DNA of 51,123 nt from Dongia deserti (GCF_003574735.1 NZ_QORW01000030.1:1-51123), one strand, 5' to 3'. Counted from the first letter of the stretch, positions 22,358 to 30,208 are shown. The notes: generated from the sequence alone by a model not told the origin. Translations and numbers: made by a program.

Positions 22358-22514
22358 CGCAGCACCGTTCGATCACGCCGTTGCACTTGCGGCATTGGGT
22401 GTGTCCGTGGACTCGGATTTCTGGATCGCGTTCGCCGCAGAAGGGGCAGTGTTCCCAAACGCCTGCCTGATCGCCCGGCCCTTCTCGAACCAGGCCAGCA
22501 TCTTGTCGCTGCAT
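22350..22514 (-). CDS. zinc-ribbon protein overlapping its neighbour in another frame
   Basis: This 54-residue frame (ATG 22514) lies mostly inside the end of the gene at 22373-22750 but in a different frame. It carries a clean Cys4 ribbon: HCPFCGERDPEIRVHGHTQC then RKC, and ends ERCCDD, a pattern common in small phage ribbon proteins. Its TGA overlaps the ATG of the next gene. The conserved-looking Cys pattern argues that this frame is translated, either from its own start or by a frameshift from the upstream gene. Confidence 0.7.
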   Translation of the reverse strand: MQRQDAGLVREGPGDQAGVWEHCPFCGERDPEIRVHGHTQCRKCNGVIERCCDD

Positions 22515-22750
22515 GCGAGAGCCTCGATCAGTTTCGCCTCGTCGGCGTCCTTTTCGCCCAGGATCTTCAGGTCGACGATCGCGTCATCGAGCAGCTGGCG
22601 GGCCATCTCGAAATGTCCCCAGCGGAGCGCTGACCAGATGCGCACCAGGTGGAAGGCCGTCCGATCACGGCCAAGGAGCGTGAACATCGGCTCTTCGGGA
22701 TGCGCCTTCGCGTAGCAGTCGTACTCGCCCGGATCGTTCTTCGTGCCCAT
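22373..22750 (-). CDS. hypothetical phage protein
   Basis: The 125-residue product follows a GAGGGC ribosome site and begins MGTKNDPGEYDCYAKAHPEE then PMFTLLGRDRTAFHLVRIW, a recognisable opening of conserved phage proteins of unknown function. The helical middle (EMARQLLDDAIVDLKILGEK) looks genuine, but the last 30 residues are low complexity and coincide with the zinc-ribbon frame at 22350-22514. Translation may therefore switch frame there. Confidence 0.75.
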   Translation of the reverse strand: MGTKNDPGEYDCYAKAHPEEPMFTLLGRDRTAFHLVRIWSALRWGHFEMARQLLDDAIVDLKILGEKDADEAKLIEALACSDKMLAWFEKGRAIRQAFGNTAPSAANAIQKSESTDTPNAASATA

Positions 22751-22769
22751 TGTTGCCCTCGCTCCCCAC

Positions 22770-23069
22770 TCAGCTGCTCCGCTTCAGCGGCACGCCCGCC
22801 CAGCCGGAATCCATCAGGTTGTGCAGCTCCGGTTCCATCTCGATGACCAGGTCCCGAAGCAGCCAAGCGACCTGCGTAACGCATTGGCTGTTGATGCCGT
22901 GCTCCCGCTGCGCCCGTTGCAGCACCATCAGGACCGACGCCGCCGTGAAACCATCGAGGCGGAGCATCAGCGCCTTCGTTCTGGCGCGCTTCATCGCTTC
23001 TATTTCTGGCTCTGTTGGCTCGCGAACGAGCAGCGCACCGATGGCCTGTTGGCTCTCAAGCCCCATCAC
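22770..23069 (-). CDS. hypothetical protein
   Basis: A 99-residue helical protein beginning MMGLESQQAIGALL, with a run of basic residues (MKRARTKALMLRLDG) and a C-terminal VAWLLRDLVIEMEPELHNLM. Its 5' end overlaps the next upstream gene by 14 bases. No motif or family recognised; kept because it fills the operon without competing frames. Confidence 0.65.
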   Translation of the reverse strand: MMGLESQQAIGALLVREPTEPEIEAMKRARTKALMLRLDGFTAASVLMVLQRAQREHGINSQCVTQVAWLLRDLVIEMEPELHNLMDSGWAGVPLKRSS

Positions 23070-23280
23070 GCACCTCCGCCGGCGCGGTACCCTCAGCGCG
23101 CGCCATGTCGACGATCCAGGACGTCGGCACGATCTGCCCGTCCAGCTCGTGGTGCGTTTCCGCGCCGTTCGCGCGGCGCGCGCAATAGACGCGGTGCCCG
23201 TGCCGGCGCAGCTTCAGGACGGCCTGGTAGGCGACCGGCATCAGGCCAGTGTCGTTGTGGTGCAGCTCCTTCCACCTCAT
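23056..23280 (-). CDS. hypothetical protein
   Basis: The 74-residue product starts MRWKELHHNDTGLMPVAYQA and has a basic stretch LKLRRHGHRVYCARRANGAE. The ATG overlaps the Gam stop by 4 bases. The composition hints at nucleic acid binding but no domain is recognised. Confidence 0.65.
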   Translation of the reverse strand: MRWKELHHNDTGLMPVAYQAVLKLRRHGHRVYCARRANGAETHHELDGQIVPTSWIVDMARAEGTAPAEVRDGA

Positions 23281-23810
23281 TCCGCCGCCCTCTCCAGCTT
23301 CATCTCGTTGGGGGTGACGGTGAACTGCTCGCCGGCGCTGCCGACCGTGACGCCCGGGACTTGCGACGCCAGCTCCGGCCAGCGCAGCATCGCTTCCTTG
23401 TCGATCTCGTGCTTGATGCGGAGCAGCGGCTTGAACCTGGCGGGCGCCTCAACCAGCCACGCGAGCGCGTTCTTGACGCGCCGGATGGTGACGCTCGCAG
23501 GCCGCAGCCGCCACGCGACCTCGCCGTTGCCGAAGCGATACATCTTCACCCGCCCGCCGCCGGTGAGCCGCGCCCGGTGCTCCGTGCAGTAGATCTCGAT
23601 CGCGCCGTGATAGTCGGCCAGCAGCTGGCGCAGCGGGTCCGCGCGCTCCTCGTATGCGGCTTTGGCGCGCGCCAGCGCGTCGTTCATGTCGGCTTCGAGC
23701 TTGGTGAGCTGGCGGTGCAACACGCCGAGCTGCAGGATGTAGGCATCGCACTCCTGGTCATTGACCGGTGAATCGATCTCCGGGAGCTTCGCCTTCTTCG
23801 CCTTTGCCAT
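23277..23810 (-). CDS. gam: Gam-like host nuclease inhibitor
   Basis: ATG 23810, preceded by GAGGGCA, gives 177 residues, the length of Mu Gam. The N-terminal half is a long coiled coil (LHRQLTKLEADMNDALARAK), followed by the family's beta section: GGRVKMYRFGNGEVAWRLRP and VKNALAWLVE. Mu Gam is a Ku-like protein that binds DNA ends and shields them from RecBCD/exonucleases. Position downstream of B in the early operon matches Mu. Confidence 0.9.
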   Translation of the reverse strand: MAKAKKAKLPEIDSPVNDQECDAYILQLGVLHRQLTKLEADMNDALARAKAAYEERADPLRQLLADYHGAIEIYCTEHRARLTGGGRVKMYRFGNGEVAWRLRPASVTIRRVKNALAWLVEAPARFKPLLRIKHEIDKEAMLRWPELASQVPGVTVGSAGEQFTVTPNEMKLERAAE

Positions 23811-23821
23811 GGTGCCCTCTC

Positions 23822-24544
23822 TCAGTCGCTCGTCTGGTTGTCTGCTTGCGCCAACGCCCGCGTGTTGAATGGATCGTCCGCGCTGGCCCACGGCGCGAAG
23901 CGGCCGGCGTTCACGACCAGCGTCTCGCCGTTGCGGATCGCGCTGTTGAGGCCGATCAGGCGCGCGCCCTCGGCGTCGATCAGCAGAACCGGGCCGCCGG
24001 AATCGCCCGCCCTGACGGGACAGCGCGTTGTGAAGAAAGCCTCGCCCCATACGTCCAGCAGCGCGCAGCCTGTGTGTTCGACCAGCGCATCAGGATGGGC
24101 GAAGCCGAAACTCGCCAGGCGCGCGCCTTGCGCGATCGCCTTCTGGATCTCGATCTTGGTCATCGGCAAGATCGCGATGGGCGCGATCGGCATGGGTGCC
24201 GTGCGGATCAGCGCCCAGTCACGCGCAACTTCAACGGCGTTGACCTCGGCGCCCTCGGTGATACCGCCGGCGGCGAGGATCTCCATTCCGCGCCAGGCGT
24301 GGTTGGTGCCGGCCGGAATGAACAGCAGCTCGCGCGCACCGGCGCCCTGCAGGCAATGGCCCGCCGTGGCCACCAGGTTCACCTGCACCAGCACGCCCGT
24401 GCAGACCACGTTCGCGTGCCGGTTCTCAACGTGCATGATCGCCGCATGCCAGTCGGCCCCGCTATCACCAGCTGGCACGGCTGCCGGCTGCGCGACTGCG
24501 CAACCGGCGAGCAGCAACCCAGCGATGACGGCGGCGAAGCGCAT
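23822..24544 (-). CDS. trypsin-like serine protease with lipoprotein signal
   Basis: The 240-residue protein begins with a lipoprotein signal peptide (MRFAAVIAGLLLAGC, lipobox LAGC, C15). The body is a chymotrypsin-fold protease: VATAGHCLQG (H63), VEVARDWALI (D109) and RAGDSGGPVL (S182) form the triad. It should sit in the periplasm, anchored to a membrane. Secreted S1 proteases are not part of the Mu plan, and lysogens would expose it to the envelope if expressed. It lies inside the early operon, between Gam and the DnaA-like gene, overlapping the latter by one base. A lysogenic-conversion or exclusion role is possible but untested. Confidence 0.9.
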   Translation of the reverse strand: MRFAAVIAGLLLAGCAVAQPAAVPAGDSGADWHAAIMHVENRHANVVCTGVLVQVNLVATAGHCLQGAGARELLFIPAGTNHAWRGMEILAAGGITEGAEVNAVEVARDWALIRTAPMPIAPIAILPMTKIEIQKAIAQGARLASFGFAHPDALVEHTGCALLDVWGEAFFTTRCPVRAGDSGGPVLLIDAEGARLIGLNSAIRNGETLVVNAGRFAPWASADDPFNTRALAQADNQTSD

Positions 24545-24990
24545 CAGGCGGCCTCACCCTTCTTGCGCAGGAAGGACGCCAGCGCGTGGTGCACGACCTT
24601 GGCGGCTTCGACCGGATCCAGCTCGAACGCCCGGGAAGCGAGGGGGCCAATGTCGATCGGCACCGCGGAGGCGGAGGCCTTGATCGCCTGCTCGCTCCGT
24701 ACCAGGCTCTCGCAGCGCAGGACCTTGGCGCTGAACTCGGGGTCGCGGGCCATGTCCTGCACCACCATCTTGTTTGAGTGGTAGGCTGACGTCGGCGCGC
24801 GCTGGAACGCCTTGGCGATCGTCTTCTTCGGGAGGCCGGTGGTGCGCTGTGCCACGTAGATGGCCACCATGCGCGGGCGGGCAAATTCCCGCTCGCGGTT
24901 CTCAGAGAGCATGTCGGCGAGCGGCACGCCGAACACCGCTGCGACAATGGACGCGATCCGCCCACAGATGATGCCGCTGGGCGTGCTCAT
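24544..24990 (-). CDS. DnaA domain IV-like DNA-binding protein
   Basis: ATG 24990 gives 148 residues. Residues about 20-80 resemble the DnaA C-terminal domain: FGVPLADMLSENREREFARP and RMVAIYVAQRTTGLPKKTIA followed by KAFQR, ending in TSAYHSNKMV where DnaA has its DHSTV signature. The AAA+ motor of DnaA is absent. The C-terminal half is a separate helical region. It may bind DnaA boxes or phage sequence to influence replication. Its start overlaps the upstream stop (ATGA). Confidence 0.8.
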   Translation of the reverse strand: MSTPSGIICGRIASIVAAVFGVPLADMLSENREREFARPRMVAIYVAQRTTGLPKKTIAKAFQRAPTSAYHSNKMVVQDMARDPEFSAKVLRCESLVRSEQAIKASASAVPIDIGPLASRAFELDPVEAAKVVHHALASFLRKKGEAA

Positions 24991-25226
24991 GTGCGTTGCC
25001 TCGACGCGATCGACACGACGTTGCTGCCCCATTCCCACGGCGGCTGCTTGCAGATCCGCGCGTCGGCCGGCACCGGCTGCCGTTCGAGCTGAACGACCTG
25101 GCGCTTGATCGCGACGAGGATCGAGTACCAGTTGGCGAACCCTTCGCCGCTCAGCTCGACGGTTTCGGCGCCGAGATGCTCCTCCATCACGCGCAGCAGG
25201 TTGCCGAGATCCTCGCTGGCGCTCAC
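24987..25226 (-). CDS. small hypothetical protein
   Basis: A GTG start at 25226 overlaps the B stop (GTGA) and gives 79 residues. The sequence is helical (EDLGNLLRVMEEHLGAETVE) with a NWYSILVAIKRQVVQLERQP section and a Cys-containing PADARICKQPPWEW. No family recognised; coupling to transposition gene B suggests an accessory role. Confidence 0.7.
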   Translation of the reverse strand: MSASEDLGNLLRVMEEHLGAETVELSGEGFANWYSILVAIKRQVVQLERQPVPADARICKQPPWEWGSNVVSIASRQRT

Positions 25227-26212
25227 GACGCGGCCTCCTGCTGATCGATCGCCTCGCCCTGCAGCTCCTCCCACGCCGCCTTGATGTGCTGGACGGTGAC
25301 GGCCGCGCCGCCAGCGAGCACGGCCGCGAGGCGCAGCACCTTCACCACCATGCGCAAGGCGCCGGGCCGCCGGCTGATCGCCTCCAGCTCGCGCAGCTCC
25401 GCCGTGCCCTTGATCTTGAAGGCGCCGGCCATCGCATGCACGTCGCCGGCGACCGGCCGGACCAGGGCGAGCCGCTTGCCGACGCGGCTGAAGAGCTGGG
25501 CGAAGCCGTTGTTGCCGCCGCGATAGAGGTTGTTGAACACGGCCGCGTTGCCGCTGAGGACGAGGCCGATGCCGGTGGCGTCGTGCAGCGAGCGCGCCGC
25601 CTCCAGTGCCTGCTTGGTCAGGTGCTGGGCCTCATCGATGACGAGCAGCCCGCCCGTATCCTGGATGTGGCGCAGGATGGCGCGCTGCAGTTTCGCGGGA
25701 TGCAGCGGATAATCCCGGAAGCCGAGAGCGATCGCGATCTCTTCCAGCACAAGGGCCACGCCTGCGGTCGCCGGCGTCGCCGTCACCACCCACACGTTCA
25801 CGTTCTTCTCGCGGTAGCGCCGGATCGTGGTGGTCTTGGAGAGCCCGGCCCCGCCATAAATCACGGCGATGTCGCCGACGTGCTGGGCGTAGGCGAGCGC
25901 GTCGTAGATCCGCTTCGCCGTCGGCGCCTCGACCCAGCTCGGTGCCGAGGGCAGCACCGCGTTGATGCGCGCGTTCTCGTCGCGGCTCTTCAGCCACTTC
26001 ACGAGCGCGCCGGCGACCTTGTTGCTGTCGCCCCTGTAGGAATCGCTGAGCCACTGGCTGATGACGGAGGTCGATAGCCCGACCTCGCGCGCCAGCTGCG
26101 CCTGGCTGATCTCTTCCTTGGTCATCAGCGCGCGCACGCGCTCGCGCAGTTCCGCCTGGTTGAGTGGCACGACGACGCTGTCGGCCGGGGCTTGATCGAT
26201 TGCTTGCTTCAT
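25223..26212 (-). CDS. B: MuB-like transposition target ATPase
   Basis: The 329-residue protein has an N-terminal helix-turn-helix (SQAQLAREVGLSTSVISQWL, about 36-55) and an AAA+ core: Walker A GGAGLSKT (120-127) and Walker B LLVIDEAQ (189-196). In the A loop a Ser (S125) takes the place of the usual last Gly. MuB coats target DNA, activates the transposase and gives target immunity. It lies downstream of the transposase with one small gene between, as in many Mu relatives. Confidence 0.93.
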   Translation of the reverse strand: MKQAIDQAPADSVVVPLNQAELRERVRALMTKEEISQAQLAREVGLSTSVISQWLSDSYRGDSNKVAGALVKWLKSRDENARINAVLPSAPSWVEAPTAKRIYDALAYAQHVGDIAVIYGGAGLSKTTTIRRYREKNVNVWVVTATPATAGVALVLEEIAIALGFRDYPLHPAKLQRAILRHIQDTGGLLVIDEAQHLTKQALEAARSLHDATGIGLVLSGNAAVFNNLYRGGNNGFAQLFSRVGKRLALVRPVAGDVHAMAGAFKIKGTAELRELEAISRRPGALRMVVKVLRLAAVLAGGAAVTVQHIKAAWEELQGEAIDQQEAAS

Positions 26213-26244
26213 GACACTTTGCCTTCTGGTTTGGGTTGCTAGGC

Positions 26245-26523
26245 TCAGACCGGCCGGTTCCCCTCATCAGGAAACTCGGCTTCGACATGGGCCGGGACCT
26301 CACTCCCGGCCCTTGTTCTTTCAATCTCATCGAGATCCTCAGCGGCGGTGAGGAGCGCATAGGCAGTGCGGCGAGCTTCCGTGCTCGTGGCATGGACGAA
26401 CGCCGCGACGCCGGCGTTGTCCGTCCCCGACACGCCGATCACGATCGCGGTGTCCTGCACGGCGATCGACAGGGCTCCATCTCGGCAGCGGCTTTGCGTG
26501 ACGCTGTGGATCGCCATGGTCAT
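26245..26523 (-). CDS. hypothetical protein between A and B
   Basis: ATG 26523 overlaps the transposase stop and gives 92 residues (alternatively from the ATG at codon 3). The sequence has a DTAIVIGVSGTDNAGVAAFV core and an acidic tail. No family recognised. Overlap with A implies coupled translation. Confidence 0.65.
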   Translation of the reverse strand: MTMAIHSVTQSRCRDGALSIAVQDTAIVIGVSGTDNAGVAAFVHATSTEARRTAYALLTAAEDLDEIERTRAGSEVPAHVEAEFPDEGNRPV

Positions 26524-28403
26524 GCCTCCTTGACCAGCCCGAGCTTGCGCATGCCGTCCGCGAACAGGCGGTCGCGCTCTTCGGCGGTGATGCGTGGCTG
26601 ATCCGGCGCTTGGCTCGCGAAGCCGAGAGGCCGGATGACGTTCGCCGCCGGCGCCGGCGGTTCCGGCGCCTTGGGCAGAAGCGCGGCAACGCGCGCCGCA
26701 TCCATGGTGCGCTCGGCCTGCAGCAGCTCGCGCTGCGCCTTGGTCCAGCTCTTGCGCGCGCGGGCGTGCTCGCGCGCCGCCTCGATGTCGTTGAAGCCGG
26801 CCAGCTCCTGGCACTCGGCAGCGCAGAGGTAACGGCCATCGAGCCCATAGACGTGGATCGGGTCGGCCAGGCGCTGCGGATCGAAGCGCGCGATGACCTT
26901 CTTCCCTGCCATGCGCGCGAGCGCCGGCGCCTCGCTCCAGTAGACGTTGCCGAACAGGTGAATCGCGGCGGTGTCCGCGCGCGCCGTCACGCCCTCGGCC
27001 GCCAGCAGCAACAGGCGCAGCTGCTCCTCGGTCGCCTTGCGGATCGGCGCGCGAGAATACGATTCCGCGAAGGTCACATCGAAGCTGCGTCCGGCGCACA
27101 CCGGCGAGCGGCGGCCGTCACGCCGATTGAGCGCGCGCATGCGATCGTCGACTAGCGCGATGAACGCGTCGAACGGCACCGTGCGGCTGTCGTAATTCTC
27201 GGGCTTCTTGTCGGCACTGCCGCCGGTGTAGGCGCCCTCGCACAGCGGGTGCTTCGAGATCTCCTCGATGACGTCCTGGAACCCGCGCTCGATCGGCTTG
27301 GACTGGCCGCTGTAGGGATTGGTCCAGTGGATCTCGACGCCGAGCTGCTTGAACACGCCGTCCGGCTCTTCCTCGCGGAACTTGAAGCGGTAGCGGTTCG
27401 GGATGCCGCCGGTGTTCCACTTGCTCGCGAAGGCGCGGCCGTTGTCGAGATAGGCCTGCGCCGGCAGGCCATAGGTGCGGCACACGTCGCTGAAGCTGAG
27501 GCGCACCAGCTCGGCGCACTCGGTTGCGGCGACGCGCCAGCCAACCCACTTGCCGGAGTAGATGTCCTGCCAAGCCAGCAGCGTCGGGCGGAACTTGTTG
27601 CCGTCGCGGTCGCGCACGAACACGTCGAAGCGATGGCCGTCGCCGTTGATCGCTTCGAGGGCGTGGAATACCGCATGGTCGCGGCGCTGCGCGGGGAACG
27701 CGCGCTTGAGTGCATCCGGTCCGCCGCGTGCCAGGCGCAGCACCGCCGGCGGCAGCTCTCGCGCCAGGCGCCGCTGCAGCGTGCGCAGCGACGGGATCGT
27801 CCAGCCATGCACGGCCGCCGCTTCTTCGAGCCGGCGATAGCAAGGCTCCGCACGCGGCTGCGACATGCGGCCGAAGTCGCCCTTGAAGAACTCCCATGCC
27901 TCGGGGCTGCAGTCTGCCGTGTCCGTACGGCCGGTCCATTTCGGCGCGAGCGCCGGCAGCCAGTCTGCGCGATCGAGGCCGGCGACGAGCTGCTGCCAGC
28001 GGCGCAGCGTCGATGGATGTTCCTGGATGTGACCGGCGACGGCATTCACCGCTTCCAGCTTGCCGCGCCCGCCGGCGATCAGCGTCTCGACCGCGTCGAG
28101 CGCTTCGAGCCGGCGCTGCGCGATGTCCTTCAGCTTCTGCGGCTTGCGTTCGAACAGCGCCCACAGGTGCGACCGCCGGGCGTCGCTGTCGTTCGCCGGC
28201 ACCGCCGGCGTCGCGTGCTTCAGCGCGAGCGCCGCCTGCGTCTCCGCCGGCAGGCATGTGATCGGATAGACCCAGCCGCCACCGCGTCCACTGCGCTTCT
28301 CACGCGGCCAGGATTCGCGTTGGGCGGTGCGCGTAACACTGCGCACCGTCTCGGGCATACCGGGCAAACCAGCCAGGTCGACGGCGGCGAACAGCATCGT
28401 CAT
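26520..28403 (-). CDS. A: Mu A-type DDE transposase
   Basis: The 627-residue protein matches MuA in domain order: an N-terminal winged helix (about 1-65), two helical end-binding domains (about 75-215), the RNaseH-fold core and a C-terminal region that binds B. The catalytic triad is visible: D255 in INGDGHRFDV, D320 in AYLDNGRAFASKW and E372 in KPIERGFQDV, aligned with MuA D269, D336 and E392. The GGIPNRYRFK segment also matches MuA. It performs integration and replicative transposition at the ends marked at 30524-30706. Confidence 0.97.
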   Translation of the reverse strand: MTMLFAAVDLAGLPGMPETVRSVTRTAQRESWPREKRSGRGGGWVYPITCLPAETQAALALKHATPAVPANDSDARRSHLWALFERKPQKLKDIAQRRLEALDAVETLIAGGRGKLEAVNAVAGHIQEHPSTLRRWQQLVAGLDRADWLPALAPKWTGRTDTADCSPEAWEFFKGDFGRMSQPRAEPCYRRLEEAAAVHGWTIPSLRTLQRRLARELPPAVLRLARGGPDALKRAFPAQRRDHAVFHALEAINGDGHRFDVFVRDRDGNKFRPTLLAWQDIYSGKWVGWRVAATECAELVRLSFSDVCRTYGLPAQAYLDNGRAFASKWNTGGIPNRYRFKFREEEPDGVFKQLGVEIHWTNPYSGQSKPIERGFQDVIEEISKHPLCEGAYTGGSADKKPENYDSRTVPFDAFIALVDDRMRALNRRDGRRSPVCAGRSFDVTFAESYSRAPIRKATEEQLRLLLLAAEGVTARADTAAIHLFGNVYWSEAPALARMAGKKVIARFDPQRLADPIHVYGLDGRYLCAAECQELAGFNDIEAAREHARARKSWTKAQRELLQAERTMDAARVAALLPKAPEPPAPAANVIRPLGFASQAPDQPRITAEERDRLFADGMRKLGLVKEA

Positions 28404-28861
28404 GGCCGGCCGCTCCCGCGATGCCGCGTGCGCCGCTGCCGTTCGAGATCCTTGACCAGAGAATCGATCCGGGACCGCTCGTCACGGAGCTGGGCAATCG
28501 TGGCGAGTTCGTCGTCGACGATCGCGCGGCCGCATTTCGATGCGAGTCGGTCGAGCAGCCACATGGCGCCGGTGGCGCGCACGAAGGCCGGCAGGTAGAT
28601 GAGCGGGAATCGGTAGTCGGTCTTGCTGGCTGCGGTCCACGCATTGAGAAGCGCCACGCTGACCGGATAGTCCGGATCATTGCCGAGCAACCGCTCCATC
28701 TCGGTCGCGATGTTGGCGCGCCCGAATCCGCACTCCTCGATCGCTTGATTGAGCGCAGCACGCCACTCGCGATCGAAGTTGAGGCTGCCGCTCGCGACGG
28801 TGGAGGAATCGCTGTCGAACAGCGTGGCCTGCCGGGGGTCGTGACGCGCCTGGCCGGCCAT
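28400..28861 (-). CDS. hypothetical early protein upstream of transposase
   Basis: The 153-residue protein opens with a Gln/Asp-rich stretch, then SLNFDREWRAALNQAIEECG, a helical bundle including VSVALLNAWTAASKTDYRFP and YLPAFVRATGAMWLLDRLA, and ends in a basic coiled region. Proteins with this pattern are regularly encoded between Ner and A in Mu-like phages of Proteobacteria. Function unknown. Overlaps A by 4 bases. Confidence 0.75.
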   Translation of the reverse strand: MAGQARHDPRQATLFDSDSSTVASGSLNFDREWRAALNQAIEECGFGRANIATEMERLLGNDPDYPVSVALLNAWTAASKTDYRFPLIYLPAFVRATGAMWLLDRLASKCGRAIVDDELATIAQLRDERSRIDSLVKDLERQRRTRHRGSGRP

Positions 28862-28863
28862 GT

Positions 28864-29187
28864 CTAAGCGGCCCCCGAAACTTGGACATTGCGGCCGCTG
28901 GATGCTCTGATACGTTTCGGCGGCTTCGTGACGTGGAGACGCTCACCGTTGGGGCCGAATCGCTCTGGGAAGAGCTGTTTGGCCGTGACCCCAAGGGCCT
29001 TCGCGATCTCGCGCTCGATGTGCGACGATGGCAGGGCCAAGGCGTTCTGAACGGCGTTCGGATTGACGCCGATCTTGAAGGCCAGCCGGCGCAGCGTCAT
29101 GCCGCGAAGCTTGAGCTGATAGATCACCCATGCCCGCCGATGTGCGGGTTCTTTCGGGATGTCGTTGGTGTTGATGGGAGTGGTCAT
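28864..29187 (-). CDS. ner: Ner-like transcriptional regulator
   Basis: ATG 29187 gives 107 residues. The Ner/Nlp helix-turn-helix is plain: HRRAWVIYQLKLRGMTLRRL, then AFKIGVNPNAVQNAL and EREIAKALGVTAKQLFPERF. Ner represses both the early promoter and the repressor gene to favour lytic growth. It is the first gene of the early operon, right downstream of the promoter at 29197-29226. An upstream start at 29250 is unlikely because it would begin before the promoter. Confidence 0.92.
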   Translation of the reverse strand: MTTPINTNDIPKEPAHRRAWVIYQLKLRGMTLRRLAFKIGVNPNAVQNALALPSSHIEREIAKALGVTAKQLFPERFGPNGERLHVTKPPKRIRASSGRNVQVSGAA

Positions 29188-29196
29188 GGTGAATAG

Positions 29197-29226
29197 ACAA
29201 TACCGCTGATGTGCGGAGTCCGTCAA
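29197..29226 (-). promoter_or_regulatory. early promoter (Pe-like) for Ner-A-B operon
   Basis: On the minus strand TTGACG (29226-29221) and TATTGT (29202-29197) are separated by 18 bases, a good sigma70 promoter. It would start transcription just before the Ner start codon region, giving a very short leader. It overlaps two of the three operator-like sites, consistent with repression by the adjacent cI-like protein and by Ner. Confidence 0.7.
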
Positions 29227-29270
29227 CGCAGATGAGCGGTCCAAGTTCAATAGAACCCGCAGAAGGGCGG
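29203..29270. promoter_or_regulatory. three operator-like CCGC-N6-GCGG sites
   Basis: Copies lie at 29203-29216 (CCGC TGATGT GCGG), 29226-29239 (ACGC AGATGA GCGG, one arm mismatch) and 29257-29270 (CCGC AGAAGG GCGG). The spacers are also similar. The first lies inside the early promoter spacer, the second touches its -35, and the third is close to the repressor start codon. This is the expected layout of a repressor/Ner control region between divergent genes. Confidence 0.55.
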
Positions 29271-29298
29271 TATGAGAGAAAAAGAAAAGGAAAACCCG

Positions 29299-29808
29299 AT
29301 GGTTAGGCGCGCAGAAGTGCCGCCTTCAAAACCTGGACAGGAGAGTCCAAGTTACCAACTGGAACTCGGACTCCGAATAAAAGCGGCATCCGAACGGATC
29401 GGAACCCGCGTAGATGCGGCACGTGCTGGTGGGATCTCCGACGATCAGCTGGCCCGGATCATCAAAGGGCAGAGCCAGCCGAGCTTTGCGACCGCGGCCG
29501 GCATCGCCGAAGCGGCCGGCATCAGCCTTCGTTGGCTGGCGACCGGCCACGGCGAGATGGAAACACCTGACCGGGGCGAGATCGAGCTGGCGAAGCGCGT
29601 GCGCCTGCCGATCTCCAGCTACATCAGATCGGGAGATCACGATCATCGCATCCTGCGTGAGGCGCTGATCACGTGGCTGCGCTTCAAGCCGGAGCGGCAC
29701 GATCCGGCCAAGGCAGAGGACGAAGCGGACACCATCATCGACCTGTATCTCGGCAAGCTGGCGCGCGAGATTAAGGATGTATCAACCACAAAGGACGAAG
29801 ACTCGTGA
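29299..29808 (+). CDS. phage repressor, HTH (cI-like) without peptidase domain
   Basis: ATG 29299 is preferred over ATG 29272 because AAGGA sits seven bases before it. The 169-residue protein has an XRE-type helix-turn-helix at about 27-65: RVDAARAGGISDDQLARIIK, then SQPSFATAAGIAEAAGISLR and WLATG. The C-terminal part is helical with RSGDHDHRILREALITWLRF and no LexA-type Ser/Lys protease motif, so induction would not be by self-cleavage. It is divergent from Ner, as expected for the lysogeny repressor c. Confidence 0.85.
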   Translation: MVRRAEVPPSKPGQESPSYQLELGLRIKAASERIGTRVDAARAGGISDDQLARIIKGQSQPSFATAAGIAEAAGISLRWLATGHGEMETPDRGEIELAKRVRLPISSYIRSGDHDHRILREALITWLRFKPERHDPAKAEDEADTIIDLYLGKLAREIKDVSTTKDEDS

Positions 29809-29839
29809 CATTGAACCTAAGTTATGGGGATAGGGTCAT

Positions 29840-30175
29840 ATGTCGGCGTCAGATGATTTTGAGAGGGCAGTGCGGTTCTCGTTGAATGATCTGTATGGGA
29901 CGCAGCGGATGCGGTCTGAAGCGGTCGAAGCGGTGGAGGCGGGTTTTGCGGCGCTCGGGCTTGAGGCCGTGGTACAAGCCTATCTGCGCACGACGTTCGG
30001 AGTCGGCAGTCTCGCCGACCTGTGCGACGAGCAGCTCGGCCGCGCCATGCTCTTCATCGCGCAGCTGGAGCGCCAGGCCGCGCCGCCGGCGGCACCGCAG
30101 CTGCCGTGGCAGGGCGGTTCCTTCGAGGGGGAAATGATATGGGTGAGGGGAAAGGTCCACGTCGCCGGCGGGTAG
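29840..30175 (+). CDS. hypothetical protein near the left end
   Basis: The 111-residue protein begins MSASDDFERAVRFSLNDLYG and has helical AVEAVEAGFAALGLEAVVQA followed by a Pro/Ala-rich stretch and a short GEMIWVRGKVHVAGG end. It follows the repressor in the same direction and would be expressed in the lysogen. No family recognised. Confidence 0.55.
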   Translation: MSASDDFERAVRFSLNDLYGTQRMRSEAVEAVEAGFAALGLEAVVQAYLRTTFGVGSLADLCDEQLGRAMLFIAQLERQAAPPAAPQLPWQGGSFEGEMIWVRGKVHVAGG

Positions 30176-30208
30176 TGGCGGCACGATCATCGATTTGGGG
30201 GGCGTAGC

